This document shows, piece by piece, positions 46,221-55,066 of a DNA stretch of 64,000 nucleotides. How positions within the stretch are numbered: the first letter of the stretch is position 1; each line of letters begins with the position of its first letter. The DNA is from Pseudomonadota bacterium (GTDB taxonomy: Bacteria; Pseudomonadota; Gammaproteobacteria; Pseudomonadales; Azotimanducaceae): NCBI GenBank assembly GCA_022571415.1, contig JACZXW010000001.1, positions 1-64,000 of the forward strand, in the 5' to 3' direction. The notes under the pieces are model-generated. The model saw only the letters and a program-made list of their open reading frames with translations, was not told the origin of the DNA and ran no database searches. Both the position numbers and the translations under genes were made by a program.

Positions 46221-46837
46221 GCTGATAACCTGTTCTTCAAGGCGATTACGCATCCAAGGGTAAGAAATGCTCCCGGTGGCAGTACCAGCAGGAGGAATCC
46301 CGATTCCCGGAATCTTAACTCCAGGTTATACCCGGATTCACCCAGCAACAGCTGCATATTGCTAAACAATGTTCCCATGCCAATAATTTCTCGAACAGTC
46401 CCCATCAGAAGAAGTACACCCAGGAATCCGCACCCCATCATAAATCCGTCCAGTGTGGCGTATCCGATTGCATTTCTGCTGGCGAAGCTTGTCGCCCGGC
46501 CGAGTAATGTGCAGTTGGTCACAATGAGGGCGACGAACAAACCGATGCGCTGGTGAAGATCAAAAAACCAGTATTGCAGCAGAATATCAGCCAGGGTCAC
46601 GAAACTTGCGATCACCATAATTTGGGCAGGCAGACGGATACTGTCATGCAGCATGCCCCGGAAAAGGCTGATAAACAGATTGGAGAATGTCAGTACTGCA
46701 AGGGTGGTTAACCCAAGCCCCAACGCCGACGAGAATGTATTTGAAACAGCCAGCAGGGGGCACAATCCCAGGAGTTGAACCATTGCTGGATTGTTGGTCC
46801 ATAATCCTTCGACAGTAATCGTTCTAATGCTGTTCAT
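46217..46837 (-). CDS. rsxE: Rnf/Rsx electron transport complex subunit E
   Basis: Integral membrane subunit of 206 residues with about six helices; paralogue of RsxA (NPAMVQLLGLCPLLAVSNTF matches [21 protein letters not shown]). It helps form the ion-translocating core of the Rnf/Rsx complex. It overlaps rsxG at its start and nth at its end. Confidence 0.94.
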   Translation of the reverse strand: MNSIRTITVEGLWTNNPAMVQLLGLCPLLAVSNTFSSALGLGLTTLAVLTFSNLFISLFRGMLHDSIRLPAQIMVIASFVTLADILLQYWFFDLHQRIGLFVALIVTNCTLLGRATSFASRNAIGYATLDGFMMGCGFLGVLLLMGTVREIIGMGTLFSNMQLLLGESGYNLELRFRESGFLLLVLPPGAFLTLGCVIALKNRLSA

Positions 46838-47390
46838 GATAGCTATCCACCGACTTTATCCATTTGGTCGAGTTATTTAGAGCCGTTAGTAACCCGGTTC
46901 GTACAGAGAGAACCATGGCCCGGGAAGTGATTGTGGCACCGGTAAAATGATCGAAGTCGCCACCATCTTTTGCAAGCGACCAGTTATTTCCTGCAAGCGA
47001 TGTCCCGTCAAAATTCCGGATCCATGCCGAGACCTGTGTATCGATTTTATCGCCGATACCGGGGGTTTCCTGGTGTTCATACACCCGCACACCCCTGATT
47101 TCCTGGCTCAGATCAATAGCGATCCAGGCGCTGATGTTACCGTTGTAACCCTGCTTCGTGGACTGCCCGAATATAAAGCCTGTCAGTTCACCATCAAGTT
47201 CTGAAAAATAGAGACCGTCATCAAGTTGCATGATGTTCTCGGAAGTTTTCCCCAACACCGCCAGAAGTTGCCTGGTAGCATATTGCTGCTGGTTTTCAAC
47301 AATCGTGCCTTTGGTCAAAGCATGCAAAGTACTGATCAAAAGGCCACAGACAGCAGCCAGCAGCACCAGGGTTGTTATGGGGGATTTCAT
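46824..47390 (-). CDS. rsxG: Rnf/Rsx electron transport complex subunit G
   Basis: A 188-residue protein anchored by one N-terminal helix (TTLVLLAAVCGLLISTLHAL) with a periplasmic FMN-binding domain. FDHFTGATITSRAMV is the S/TGAT motif whose Thr carries covalent FMN. YEHQETPGIGDKI is also typical. Stop and start overlap rsxE by 14 bases. Confidence 0.94.
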   Translation of the reverse strand: MKSPITTLVLLAAVCGLLISTLHALTKGTIVENQQQYATRQLLAVLGKTSENIMQLDDGLYFSELDGELTGFIFGQSTKQGYNGNISAWIAIDLSQEIRGVRVYEHQETPGIGDKIDTQVSAWIRNFDGTSLAGNNWSLAKDGGDFDHFTGATITSRAMVLSVRTGLLTALNNSTKWIKSVDSYHEQH

Positions 47391-48319
47391 TGATTGCCCC
47401 GCAGTTGCGGTTTGATCCGGTATTCAATGTAATCGATTAACGGGCTGCAGCCATTCATCAACAAAATAGCGAAAGCAATTCCTTCAGGATAGGCGCCTGA
47501 ACTGCGGATGATGAAGGTGAGTGAGCCTATACCGATTCCAAATAATGCTTGTCCCCGGGGCGAGTCAGGGGAAGTCACCGGATCTGTGACGACAAAGAAA
47601 GCCCCCATCATGGTGGCGCCTGAAAATAAATGGAACAATGGTGAGCCGAAGCTATCGGAGCTGCCACCATCGAAGAACCATAGGGATAACAGGGCCAGTG
47701 TGGTCAGCATGGCGGCGGGTGCAATCCAGTTGCATGCCTTGATAAACAGCAGGTAGAGCCCGCCAATCAGAAACCCGGCATTGATCACAAACCAGGCGGT
47801 CCAGTTGCTGCTGCCGAATTTTTGCCAGTATTCCTCGACCGTTATTGCGCCGCGAAACTTGAACTCATCCAGAGGTGTTGCTCCGCTAATTCCGTCCACC
47901 ATTGATGTCAGAGCTGCGTTTGACGGTACGGGCCAGTCTGACATGGCAAGAGGAAAAGAAATAATCAGTACCGCGAACCCAACCATCGCCGGGTTGAACA
48001 GGTTTTGACCCAGACCTCCATAGAAATGTTTGGCAAAAATGATAGCGAATATACATGCCACGAGAATCATCCACACCGGAAGGTATGGCGGTAATGCCAA
48101 GCCAATCAATGCCCCGGTCAGCAGGGCGCTGCCGTCTCTCGCGGTAGTGGCTGGGATCCCTCGTAACCTGAGTGCTATAAGTTCACACAGCAGCGCAAAC
48201 AGCATTGCAGAGGCGACATTGAAGACAATGCCAGGACCGAAGTAGTAAGCGGTTGCCAGAAATCCTGGCAGCAGGGCGATTTGGACCTGATACATCAACT
48301 TACTGGTATGCAAGGTCAT
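47387..48319 (-). CDS. rsxD: Rnf/Rsx electron transport complex subunit D
   Basis: Membrane subunit of 310 residues with 8-9 helices, related to NqrB. KHFYGGLGQNLFNPAMVGF and DGISGATPLDEFK (covalent FMN Thr) are diagnostic; GAFFVVTDPVTSPDSPRG follows. The N terminus ([19 protein letters not shown]) is about 15 residues shorter than in E. coli RsxD. It overlaps the upstream rsxBC gene by four bases (ATGA). Confidence 0.93.
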   Translation of the reverse strand: MTLHTSKLMYQVQIALLPGFLATAYYFGPGIVFNVASAMLFALLCELIALRLRGIPATTARDGSALLTGALIGLALPPYLPVWMILVACIFAIIFAKHFYGGLGQNLFNPAMVGFAVLIISFPLAMSDWPVPSNAALTSMVDGISGATPLDEFKFRGAITVEEYWQKFGSSNWTAWFVINAGFLIGGLYLLFIKACNWIAPAAMLTTLALLSLWFFDGGSSDSFGSPLFHLFSGATMMGAFFVVTDPVTSPDSPRGQALFGIGIGSLTFIIRSSGAYPEGIAFAILLMNGCSPLIDYIEYRIKPQLRGNQ

Positions 48320-49215
48320 TGCCCGTTCTTGATGCTAGCCAGCAGTGCTGCTGTTTCAGCTTTAGTGGGTCGTTTGTGACTCTTTGCCGTGCTGGCGATC
48401 AGCCTGCTTTCTCTGCGAGAAAATCTCGATTCTATGTATTCGGCTTTGATCCGCTCCCTTTTTTGTTCAAGGACTGCGTGCTTTGTGTTTTTGAAGATTG
48501 CAGTCAGGGGGATCTGGCTGGGACAGACACGGTCACAAAGGTGGCATTCGATGCAGTCCTGTAATCTCAGGGACTCTGCAATCGCAGTGGAGTTTTTATA
48601 CAGGAGTAGTTGTTGTGGGGCGAGATCCTGCGGGCAGACTTCCATACAAATGCCACAGTGAATGCAGGGTTGGCTGTGATCCGGGTGAGCCGGTGCCGAT
48701 TCTTCATGGGTGCCCAGACTAATCATGTCGATGCAATCAACCGGACAAGGTGCGATACATAACTCGCAGCCGGTACATTCTGCAGCGATGACCGTATGCA
48801 TCATCTGCGGCGCACCGATGATTGCGTCTACCGGACAAGCCTGTATACATAGTGTGCATCCTATACATTCAGGTTCTCGGATTGATGCGACCGCAGGTGC
48901 GCTCGATGTGCCGCACGATTCATCCAATTGCACAAAATCTTTTCCTAACAGGTCTGCTAACGCGCGAATCGTACTATCGCCACCAGGCGGACATTTGTTA
49001 ATGGCTTCTCCGGACGCAATTGCCTGGGCATAGGGCTCGCAACCTGGATACCCGCACTGCGCACATTGGGTCTGTGGCAGAAGTTTGTTGATCAGCCGAG
49101 TCACGTCATCGCCCTTGTCCTGCCAGCGACGACTGCTGAGCAGCAATCCTCCCCCGGATACAAGTCCGATGGCAGCGAGCAGCGTGACACCCGCCAGAAT
49201 CTCCGTCAGCATCAT
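48316..49215 (-). CDS. rsxB: Fused RsxB-RsxC ferredoxin protein (rsxC largely deleted)
   Basis: A 299-residue protein. Residues 1-~168 are RsxB: membrane anchor, CAQCGYPGC cluster site (C51, C54, C59, C75) and two [4Fe-4S] motifs ([24 protein letters not shown]). From about residue 182 it is the C-terminal part of Rsx[39 protein letters not shown] and a basic tail. The N-terminal NADH/FMN-binding half of RsxC is missing, and rsxD follows at once. The normal order is rsxABCDGE. A clean in-frame deletion near 48670-48710 explains this; a chimeric assembly is the alternative. Without RsxC's NADH site the complex would need another electron donor or acceptor. Confidence 0.88.
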   Translation of the reverse strand: MMLTEILAGVTLLAAIGLVSGGGLLLSSRRWQDKGDDVTRLINKLLPQTQCAQCGYPGCEPYAQAIASGEAINKCPPGGDSTIRALADLLGKDFVQLDESCGTSSAPAVASIREPECIGCTLCIQACPVDAIIGAPQMMHTVIAAECTGCELCIAPCPVDCIDMISLGTHEESAPAHPDHSQPCIHCGICMEVCPQDLAPQQLLLYKNSTAIAESLRLQDCIECHLCDRVCPSQIPLTAIFKNTKHAVLEQKRERIKAEYIESRFSRRESRLIASTAKSHKRPTKAETAALLASIKNGQ

Positions 49216-49790
49216 CGGTCCATTCCCGTGAAACCCATGAACGCGAGAGACAAGAGTCCAGCCGTGATCATATTGATGGCAGCTCCCTGAAAAGGCGCTG
49301 GTATTTGTTTGTGCTCCTGTTTCTCCCGAATGGCGGCGAACATGATCAGCAACAGGGAGAAGCCCAATGCAGCACCAAGACCGAACATGATGGATTCAAA
49401 AAAACCACGGCTGTGATTCACATTGATCAGGGCGACCCCGAGCACCGCACAATTAGTTGTGATCAAGGGTATAAAAATGCCGAGAATCTGGTGCAGTAAT
49501 GGTTGGGTCGCCTTGATGACGATTTCCGAGAATTGTACCAGCGCTGCAATGATGACGATGAATGAAATGATCCTGAGATATTGTAGATCGAAGGGTATGA
49601 GCAGGTAATGTTCAACCAGGTAACTGGCAGCGGAAGCGAGGGTCAAAACGAACGTAGTCGCAGCAGCCATACCCACGGCACTGTCAAACTTCTGGCTTGC
49701 GCCCATAAAAGGGCACAGGCCAAGAAATTGCACCATGACAAAGTTGTTGACGAAAATGGTACTTATGAGAATGAAAATTGCATCAGGCAT
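49212..49790 (-). CDS. rsxA: Rnf/Rsx electron transport complex subunit A
   Basis: Integral membrane subunit of 192 residues, six helices ([48 protein letters not shown]). The conserved Cys in each half (GLCPF and TNCAVLG) can hold the [2Fe-2S] cluster with RsxE. First gene of the operon; it overlaps rsxBC by four bases. The 82-base gap to metG may carry the operon promoter. Confidence 0.95.
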   Translation of the reverse strand: MPDAIFILISTIFVNNFVMVQFLGLCPFMGASQKFDSAVGMAAATTFVLTLASAASYLVEHYLLIPFDLQYLRIISFIVIIAALVQFSEIVIKATQPLLHQILGIFIPLITTNCAVLGVALINVNHSRGFFESIMFGLGAALGFSLLLIMFAAIREKQEHKQIPAPFQGAAINMITAGLLSLAFMGFTGMDR

Positions 49791-49872
49791 TAATAAGCAA
49801 TGGCGGTTTGTGACTGCACGTCATTATCTTGTAACGGCGGGGTCCTGTCACTTCAGAACAGTCAGACCTTCT

Positions 49873-51894
49873 CTAGGTGACTTTCATGCCGGGTGTGGCG
49901 CCATCATTGGGTTCCAGCAGAAAGATGTTCTTGCCTCCAGGTCCGGCCGCAAGGATCATGCCCTCTGACAGGCCAAATTTCATCTTGCGAGCCTTCAGGT
50001 TCGCTACCATCACCGTCAGCTTGCCAATAAGCTGGTCCGGCTCATAGGCGGCTTTGATCCCGGCAAAAACAGTGCGTTGTCCGGAACCGATGTCCAGGGT
50101 TAGTTTTAACAACTTGTCGGCTCCCTCAACATATTCAGCATTGATAATCCTGGCAACACGCAGGTCCACCTTCGCAAAATCATCAAACTCGATATCATCA
50201 GCGATGTCTTCCGGGTCTGTATCTTTTGCCAGTGGCCCGTTGTTCAGTTCTGGACTTTCCCTACCGGCCTCAATCATGGCTGCTACCGATTTTGGGTCTA
50301 CGCGAACCATCAGCGGCGTAAACTTATTGATATGGTGATCTAACAAAGTAACGTCCAGACTGTTCCAGTCCAGCGGCTCGACATTTAGAAACGCTTCCGC
50401 TTTTTTTGTTAACTCCGGCAGCACTGGTTTCAGATAGGTAATGATCATGCGGAACAGGTTGATGCCATCCGAGCATACCTGCTGCACCTTGTCCCTGTTG
50501 CCGTCGTCTTTGATCAGTACCCAGGGTTTTTCTTCGGCAATGAACTGGTTTACCTTGTCTGCCATCGCCATTATTTCGCGGATCGCCTTTCCATAGTCTC
50601 CGTTTTCGTAATGCATGGAGATGTTTGATTTTTGATCTGCAACTTCTTTAATCAGGGGGTTTGATGTTTGTACAGACAACTGATTGTCAAATTGCTTGTT
50701 GATAAAACCGGCACAGCGACTGGCAATATTGACTACCTTCCCCACCAGGTCTGAATTTACACGTTGGATGAAATCGTCGAGGTTGATGTCCAGGTCATCC
50801 ACGTTACCGTTCAGTTTGGCGGCGAAATAATATCGAAGATACTCTGGATTCAAATGGTCCAGGTAGGTCCGGGCGTTGATAAATGTACCGCGGGATTTGG
50901 ACATCTTCAGCCCGTCCACCGTCACGAAACCATGGGCGTGAATTTTGGTCGGTGTCCTGAATCCTGATGCACTCAGCATTGCGGGCCAGAATAACGCATG
51001 GAAATTGATGATGTCCTTGCCAATAAAATGATGCACTTCACATTCGCTGTCTATGTTCCAGAAATCGTCAAAATCCAGGTCTTCAGTCCTGTCGCAATAG
51101 TTCTTGAAACTGGCCATATAGCCGATTGGTGCGTCCAGCCAGACATAAAAAAACTTGCCGGGTTCCCCCGGAATCTCGAATCCGAAATAGGGAGCGTCAC
51201 GACTGATGTCCCAGTCCTGTAAACCTGCATCAAGCCACTCTGCTAATTTGTTAGCGACCTGCTCCTGGAGCGTGCCGCTACGAGTCCACTCTCGCAGGTA
51301 GTCCGAGAAGCTAGACAACGCAAAAAAGAAGTGGGTAGACTTTTTCAGTATCGGTTTGGCACCGGAGATCTTTGACACCGGGTTAATCAGGTCCGTGGCG
51401 TTGTATGTCGCGCTGCATGCTTCGCAGTTGTCACCGTACTGCTCCTCGGTTTTGCATTTTGGGCAGGTCCCGACGATAAATCGGTCGGCAAGGAACATGT
51501 TTTTCTCCGGATCAAAGAGTTGATCCACGGATTTCACATTGATCTGCCCTGCGTCCTTGAGGCGAGAATAGATCAATGATGAGTACTGCTGATTTTCATC
51601 TGAATGTGTGGAATAGTAATTATCATGGCTGATCATGAAATCGTGAAAGTCCCGCTCATGTTCCAGTTTGATCCCGGTTATAAACTCCTCCGGGGTGATG
51701 CCGAGTTCCTCGGCTTTGAGCATCGTCGCTGTACCATGGGTGTCATCCGCACACACATATATGCATTGATGACCCTGCATACGTTGAAACCGCACCCATA
51801 TATCAGTCTGGATATGCTCCATTAAATGCCCGAGATGTATAGAGCCATTGGCATTGGGCAAGGCGCTGGTGACCAGAATTCGGCGTTTCGGCAT
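49873..51894 (-). CDS. metG: Methionyl-tRNA synthetase
   Basis: Class I synthetase of 673 residues. HIGH is [17 protein letters not shown] is [11 protein letters not shown], and the zinc knuckle is [17 protein letters not shown]; a C-terminal Trbp111-like tRNA-binding domain ([40 protein letters not shown]) gives dimerisation. Length is near E. coli MetG (677). It is divergent from apbC, as in many gammaproteobacteria, but the 506-base gap is enlarged by two palindromic elements. Confidence 0.97.
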   Translation of the reverse strand: MPKRRILVTSALPNANGSIHLGHLMEHIQTDIWVRFQRMQGHQCIYVCADDTHGTATMLKAEELGITPEEFITGIKLEHERDFHDFMISHDNYYSTHSDENQQYSSLIYSRLKDAGQINVKSVDQLFDPEKNMFLADRFIVGTCPKCKTEEQYGDNCEACSATYNATDLINPVSKISGAKPILKKSTHFFFALSSFSDYLREWTRSGTLQEQVANKLAEWLDAGLQDWDISRDAPYFGFEIPGEPGKFFYVWLDAPIGYMASFKNYCDRTEDLDFDDFWNIDSECEVHHFIGKDIINFHALFWPAMLSASGFRTPTKIHAHGFVTVDGLKMSKSRGTFINARTYLDHLNPEYLRYYFAAKLNGNVDDLDINLDDFIQRVNSDLVGKVVNIASRCAGFINKQFDNQLSVQTSNPLIKEVADQKSNISMHYENGDYGKAIREIMAMADKVNQFIAEEKPWVLIKDDGNRDKVQQVCSDGINLFRMIITYLKPVLPELTKKAEAFLNVEPLDWNSLDVTLLDHHINKFTPLMVRVDPKSVAAMIEAGRESPELNNGPLAKDTDPEDIADDIEFDDFAKVDLRVARIINAEYVEGADKLLKLTLDIGSGQRTVFAGIKAAYEPDQLIGKLTVMVANLKARKMKFGLSEGMILAAGPGGKNIFLLEPNDGATPGMKVT

Positions 51895-52039
51895 ATCGGA
51901 CTGCTCGTTATTTTGAGTGAGATTCAGGGGTGCTAAATATATAGATTCGGACGCTGAATTTCACCTGCAAAGTGCTAAAAAGGCTGGTGGATGGAATTTA
52001 TAAAATTTGTGGGGTGGTGGTAGTTGTGGTGTTGGCGCC

Positions 52040-52154
52040 AGAGATTGCAGCAAGGTGCTCTCTTGCCGCACCGCTGTGAATACATCCATGTACGCTGCTC
52101 ATTTACATCCCTGTAAATGATGCTGCTGCAAGAGAGCACCTTGCTGCAATCTCT
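52040..52154. repeat. Palindromic element C1
   Basis: Perfect 27-bp inverted arms (52040-52066, 52128-52154; AGAGATTGCAGCAAGG...) enclose a 61-bp module with an 8-bp hairpin (CATTTACA-TCCC-TGTAAATG, 52100-52119) and a CATCCATGTAC palindrome-like part. The module is the reverse complement of that in C2 with base-pair-preserving changes. The 506-base metG-apbC gap holds C1 and C2; the remaining 280 bases show no further feature. Confidence 0.92.
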
Positions 52155-52240
52155 TCGTTATTTCGCGAATAGACCCTTAGACCACCATCTGCAGAAAGTA
52201 ATTTGTCGCGAAAATCGTCATATGTCCCTAAAAAGGTAAG

Positions 52241-52351
52241 AGAATTCGGTCTGGTGTCCTCTCCCAGCAGCATCTTTGACGGGGATGTCAAAGCGCAGCG
52301 TACATGGATGTACTCGCAGCGGTGCAGGGAGAGGACACCAGACTGAGTTCT
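52241..52351. repeat. Palindromic element C2
   Basis: Inverted arms of 25 bp (52241-52265, 52327-52351; two mismatches; ...TCTGGTGTCCTCTCCC) around a 61-bp module, the same length as in C1 and in the opposite orientation. The inner hairpin CTTTGAC-GGGGAT-GTCAAAG (52274-52293) differs from the C1 hairpin at two paired positions in a compensatory way. GTACATGGATGTAC is a second palindrome. It ends 49 bases before the apbC ATG. Confidence 0.92.
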
Positions 52352-52400
52352 TGTAGTTCAAAGCAAGAACTTGATAAATTGATAAAGCTGGACGCCTACA

Positions 52401-53318
52401 ATGGACAAAATTAATTTGACGATTGACCGGGGCCGGTTTACGTGTGAGGCTAGCGCGAAATTTAGAGTGCAGGGGGGTTGCAAAATCAGTAATTCGACCA
52501 TTGAAAAGTTCCGGTTACCGGGGGTGAAACACATCATCGCAGTGGCCTCCGGGAAGGGAGGTGTCGGTAAATCGACGGTCGCTGCAAACCTTGCTTTGGC
52601 TTTAGTGGCCGAAGGGTACCGGGTCGCGCTTCTGGATGCTGATATATACGGGCCAAGTCTGGGCGTCATGATGGGTGTGGCGGAAGGAACGAAGCCTGAG
52701 GTTAAAAGTGACATGCTGCAGCCCATCATCGCCCATGAGGTGCAGTGTATGTCCATGAGTTTTCTGACATCTGAACGAACGGCTACCGTCTGGCGCGGGC
52801 CGATGGCCAGTGGCGCGCTGCAGCAGTTACTGACACAGACCGAGTGGCAGGCCGTGGATTATCTGGTGGTGGATATGCCGCCGGGGACGGGAGATATCCA
52901 GCTGACCTTGGCACAAAAGGTACCCGTCAATGGCGCCGTCATTGTTACCACTCCCCAGGATATTGCTTTGCTTGATGCCAGGAAAGGCATTGAAATGTTT
53001 CGCAAGGTTGAGGTTCCGGTTATCGGTATCGTTGAGAATATGAGTACGCACATTTGTTCCAATTGTGGTCATGAAGAAGCCATATTTGGCACCGGCGGCG
53101 GCGCCGCGATTGCACAGGATTATGAAACAACCCTGCTGGCGCAATTGCCTTTGTCCATGGCCATCAGAGAGCAGATGGATAGTGGAGAGCCTACAGTGGT
53201 TGCAGACCCTGAAGGTGACGTGAGCCAGCTTTTCAGGCAGATGGCGAGACAAGTCGTTGATACCGTCGCGTCTACAGCCTCGGAAACCGGGCCCTTGATA
53301 ACAATTGTTGACGACTGA
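52401..53318 (+). CDS. apbC: Iron-sulfur cluster carrier ApbC (Mrp/NBP35 ATPase)
   Basis: P-loop ATPase of 305 residues transferring iron-sulfur clusters to apoproteins. The deviant Walker A is ASGKGGVGKSTVAANLALAL; LLDADIYGPSLGVMMG and MPPGTGDIQLTLAQ follow, and the cluster-binding CxxC is in THICSNCGHEE. The DUF59 domain usually present at the N terminus of longer Mrp proteins (E. coli 369 residues) is replaced by about 45 unrelated residues. ATG 52401 is the only usable start upstream of the ATPase domain. It is followed by dcd as in pseudomonads. Confidence 0.92.
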   Translation: MDKINLTIDRGRFTCEASAKFRVQGGCKISNSTIEKFRLPGVKHIIAVASGKGGVGKSTVAANLALALVAEGYRVALLDADIYGPSLGVMMGVAEGTKPEVKSDMLQPIIAHEVQCMSMSFLTSERTATVWRGPMASGALQQLLTQTEWQAVDYLVVDMPPGTGDIQLTLAQKVPVNGAVIVTTPQDIALLDARKGIEMFRKVEVPVIGIVENMSTHICSNCGHEEAIFGTGGGAAIAQDYETTLLAQLPLSMAIREQMDSGEPTVVADPEGDVSQLFRQMARQVVDTVASTASETGPLITIVDD

Positions 53319-53319
53319 G

Positions 53320-53480
53320 CAGCCTTGAGCGGCTCGTATAAACAGCCTTGAGCGGCACTTGTAAACAGCCCTGAGCGGCTCGTATAAACAGCCCTGAGCG
53401 GCACTTGTAAACAGCCCTGAGCGGCACTTGTAAACAGCCCTGAGCGGCTCGTATAAACAGCCTTGAACCGCACGTAACAA
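53320..53480. repeat. Seven 23-bp tandem repeats between apbC and dcd
   Basis: Seven head-to-tail units of exactly 23 bp start at the apbC stop: CAGCC(C/T)TGAGCGG followed by either CTCGTATAAA (type A) or CACTTGTAAA minus a base (type B). Order is A-B-A-B-B-A and a diverged last copy. No spacers exist, so it is not CRISPR. The array ends 15 bases before the dcd start. Confidence 0.95.
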
Positions 53481-53495
53481 AGTGGAGCAACGAGT

Positions 53496-54062
53496 ATGTC
53501 AATTAAATCAGATCGTTGGATTCGGAGGATGGCAGAGGAAGAGCAAATGATTTCGCCATTTGAAGCCGGGCAGATAAGGGAATCTGGAGGTAAGCGGGTG
53601 ATTTCTTACGGTACCTCCAGCTATGGTTATGATGTTCGTTGTTCTGATGATTTTAAAGTGTTTACCAATATCTATTCAGTTACGGTCGATCCGAAAGATT
53701 TTGATGAGAATAGTTTTGTGGATGTAAAAAGTGATATCTGCATCATCCCGCCAAATTCTTTTGCGCTGGCCCGCACAATTGAATATTTCAAAATCCCACG
53801 CAACGTATTGACCATTTGCCTGGGTAAATCCACTTACGCGCGCTGCGGCATCATTGTCAATGTTACTCCGCTCGAGCCGGAATGGGAGGGGCACGTTACA
53901 CTGGAATTTTCTAACACGACCCCCCTGCCCGCAAAAATCTACGCCAATGAGGGGGTAGCCCAGATGCTTTTTTTTGAATCAGATGAGGAGTGTGAAACCT
54001 CCTATGCGGATCGGGGAGGAAAATACCAGGGTCAGGTTGGGGTCACCCTGCCGAAAGCATGA
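53496..54062 (+). CDS. dcd: dCTP deaminase
   Basis: Trimeric dUTPase-fold enzyme of 188 residues deaminating dCTP to dUTP for thymidylate synthesis. Hallmarks: [57 protein letters not shown] (catalytic Glu) and [15 protein letters not shown] precedes ATG 53496, just after the repeat array. The stop lies 9 bases before REP-like element R3. Confidence 0.96.
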   Translation: MSIKSDRWIRRMAEEEQMISPFEAGQIRESGGKRVISYGTSSYGYDVRCSDDFKVFTNIYSVTVDPKDFDENSFVDVKSDICIIPPNSFALARTIEYFKIPRNVLTICLGKSTYARCGIIVNVTPLEPEWEGHVTLEFSNTTPLPAKIYANEGVAQMLFFESDEECETSYADRGGKYQGQVGVTLPKA

Positions 54063-54071
54063 CAGATGGAT

Positions 54072-54123
54072 GGGGTCAGAGTAAAGGGTCAGAGTTTTTA
54101 CTCTGACCCTTTACTCTGACCCC
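54072..54123. repeat. REP-like hairpin R3 (GGGGTCAGAGTAA type)
   Basis: Perfect 24-bp arms (54072-54095 and 54100-54123) with a TTTT loop; each arm contains two GGGTCAGAGT motifs. A further copy (GACCCCCAAGCC) follows twice to about 54152. The right arm supplies the stop and the end of the DUF3108 gene on the minus strand. The long T/A-rich loop could also make it a terminator for dcd. Confidence 0.92.
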
Positions 54124-54880
54124 CAAGCCTGCTGACCCCCAAGCCTGACCCATTCAAGCCCTTGACCTGTTCACCGTTAAAATTCGCTTCCTTGAGAAGT
54201 AATTCAAAACCCTTGCCATTCTTTTCTGTCTGCAACAGACGCACAAGTAAAAACTCATAATTCGGAGCCAGCCAAAATGTGGTTGTCCGTTTGCCGTCTT
54301 TACGAATGCGGACAGCTTTCACGGTCCTGAATCTGCCAATGGGTGTGTCGATGAACTCTTCTCCAGTGATCTTGAAGTTGTAGTCTTTAATTCGCCCGTC
54401 GTCAGCCACGCGGTAGTTCATATCAGGCCAGGGTTGTCCGTTTCGTAATGCGTTCTGCAGGTCTTCACGCATTCTGAATTGATACAACAGCTTATCGAGA
54501 GTTTCATCAGTGACGTCGATCTCCCAGGCTTTTAACTCGCTCCTCACTTTTCCCGCTTGCCGGTCAAAAGTAAGAATGACCTTCAGGTTCTTGCCAATTC
54601 CGGTTCGTTTGTACTGATATTCAAGGGGTACAAGATGTTGCTCGTCCAGGGTAAAAATACTTTGCTCCATTACCGAGGTAAAGAATGATTTGGCAGAGGA
54701 GGAGAGCAGATATTTACTGTTTTCGATTTGTTTGAGTTCCCGAATAGCCACCGCACTGACAGGTAAACCTTTATAGTCTGCCTTATAAACGGCGCGAAAT
54801 GGGGTGGGTTCAGCCATTACCTGGGTGCCACCAAGGATAAACAAGGTGAACAAGGTGATGATTGAAACGGTGCGAATCAT
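54098..54880 (-). CDS. DUF3108 periplasmic protein with repeat-derived end
   Basis: A 260-residue protein with a signal peptide (MIRTVSIITLFTLFILGGTQVMA) and a DUF3108 body (PFRAVYKADYKGLPVSAVAIREL, YQYKRTGIGKNLKVILTFDR, KLLYQFRMREDL, TFWLAPNYEFLLVRLLQTEKNG). The function is unknown; it is predicted to be a periplasmic or outer-membrane beta-rich protein. The last ~15 residues (GVSRLGGQSKGSE) and TAA come from REP-like copies. In pseudomonads this gene lies beside purN-purM; both are absent here and DUF2066 follows directly. Confidence 0.87.
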   Translation of the reverse strand: MIRTVSIITLFTLFILGGTQVMAEPTPFRAVYKADYKGLPVSAVAIRELKQIENSKYLLSSSAKSFFTSVMEQSIFTLDEQHLVPLEYQYKRTGIGKNLKVILTFDRQAGKVRSELKAWEIDVTDETLDKLLYQFRMREDLQNALRNGQPWPDMNYRVADDGRIKDYNFKITGEEFIDTPIGRFRTVKAVRIRKDGKRTTTFWLAPNYEFLLVRLLQTEKNGKGFELLLKEANFNGEQVKGLNGSGLGVSRLGGQSKGSE

Positions 54881-55066
54881 GTTCAGGTTGTCTTGTAAAT
54901 AGGGAGCCAGTCTATGACAATCCCAATTTCCCGTATATGAATTACGTCCGCGTTTTTCATTTCCATAAGAAAAAGGATACCTGTTATTAACAGAAGTTCC
55001 CTCCTCGGCAGTTTTTTTCTCTTTGTCTTCCTCTGTTTAGAGGCTGAATTCGCCTGGTCCGTTCCC

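Noticed and set aside
52827-53480. 217-codon minus-strand frame across the apbC end and repeat array
   Set aside because: Its first part is the translated tandem array (AVYKCRSGLF-type repeats) and the rest is antisense to apbC; no independent evidence for expression.
53320-53480. CRISPR array
   Set aside because: Seven 23-bp units abut directly with no variable spacers and no cas genes are near.
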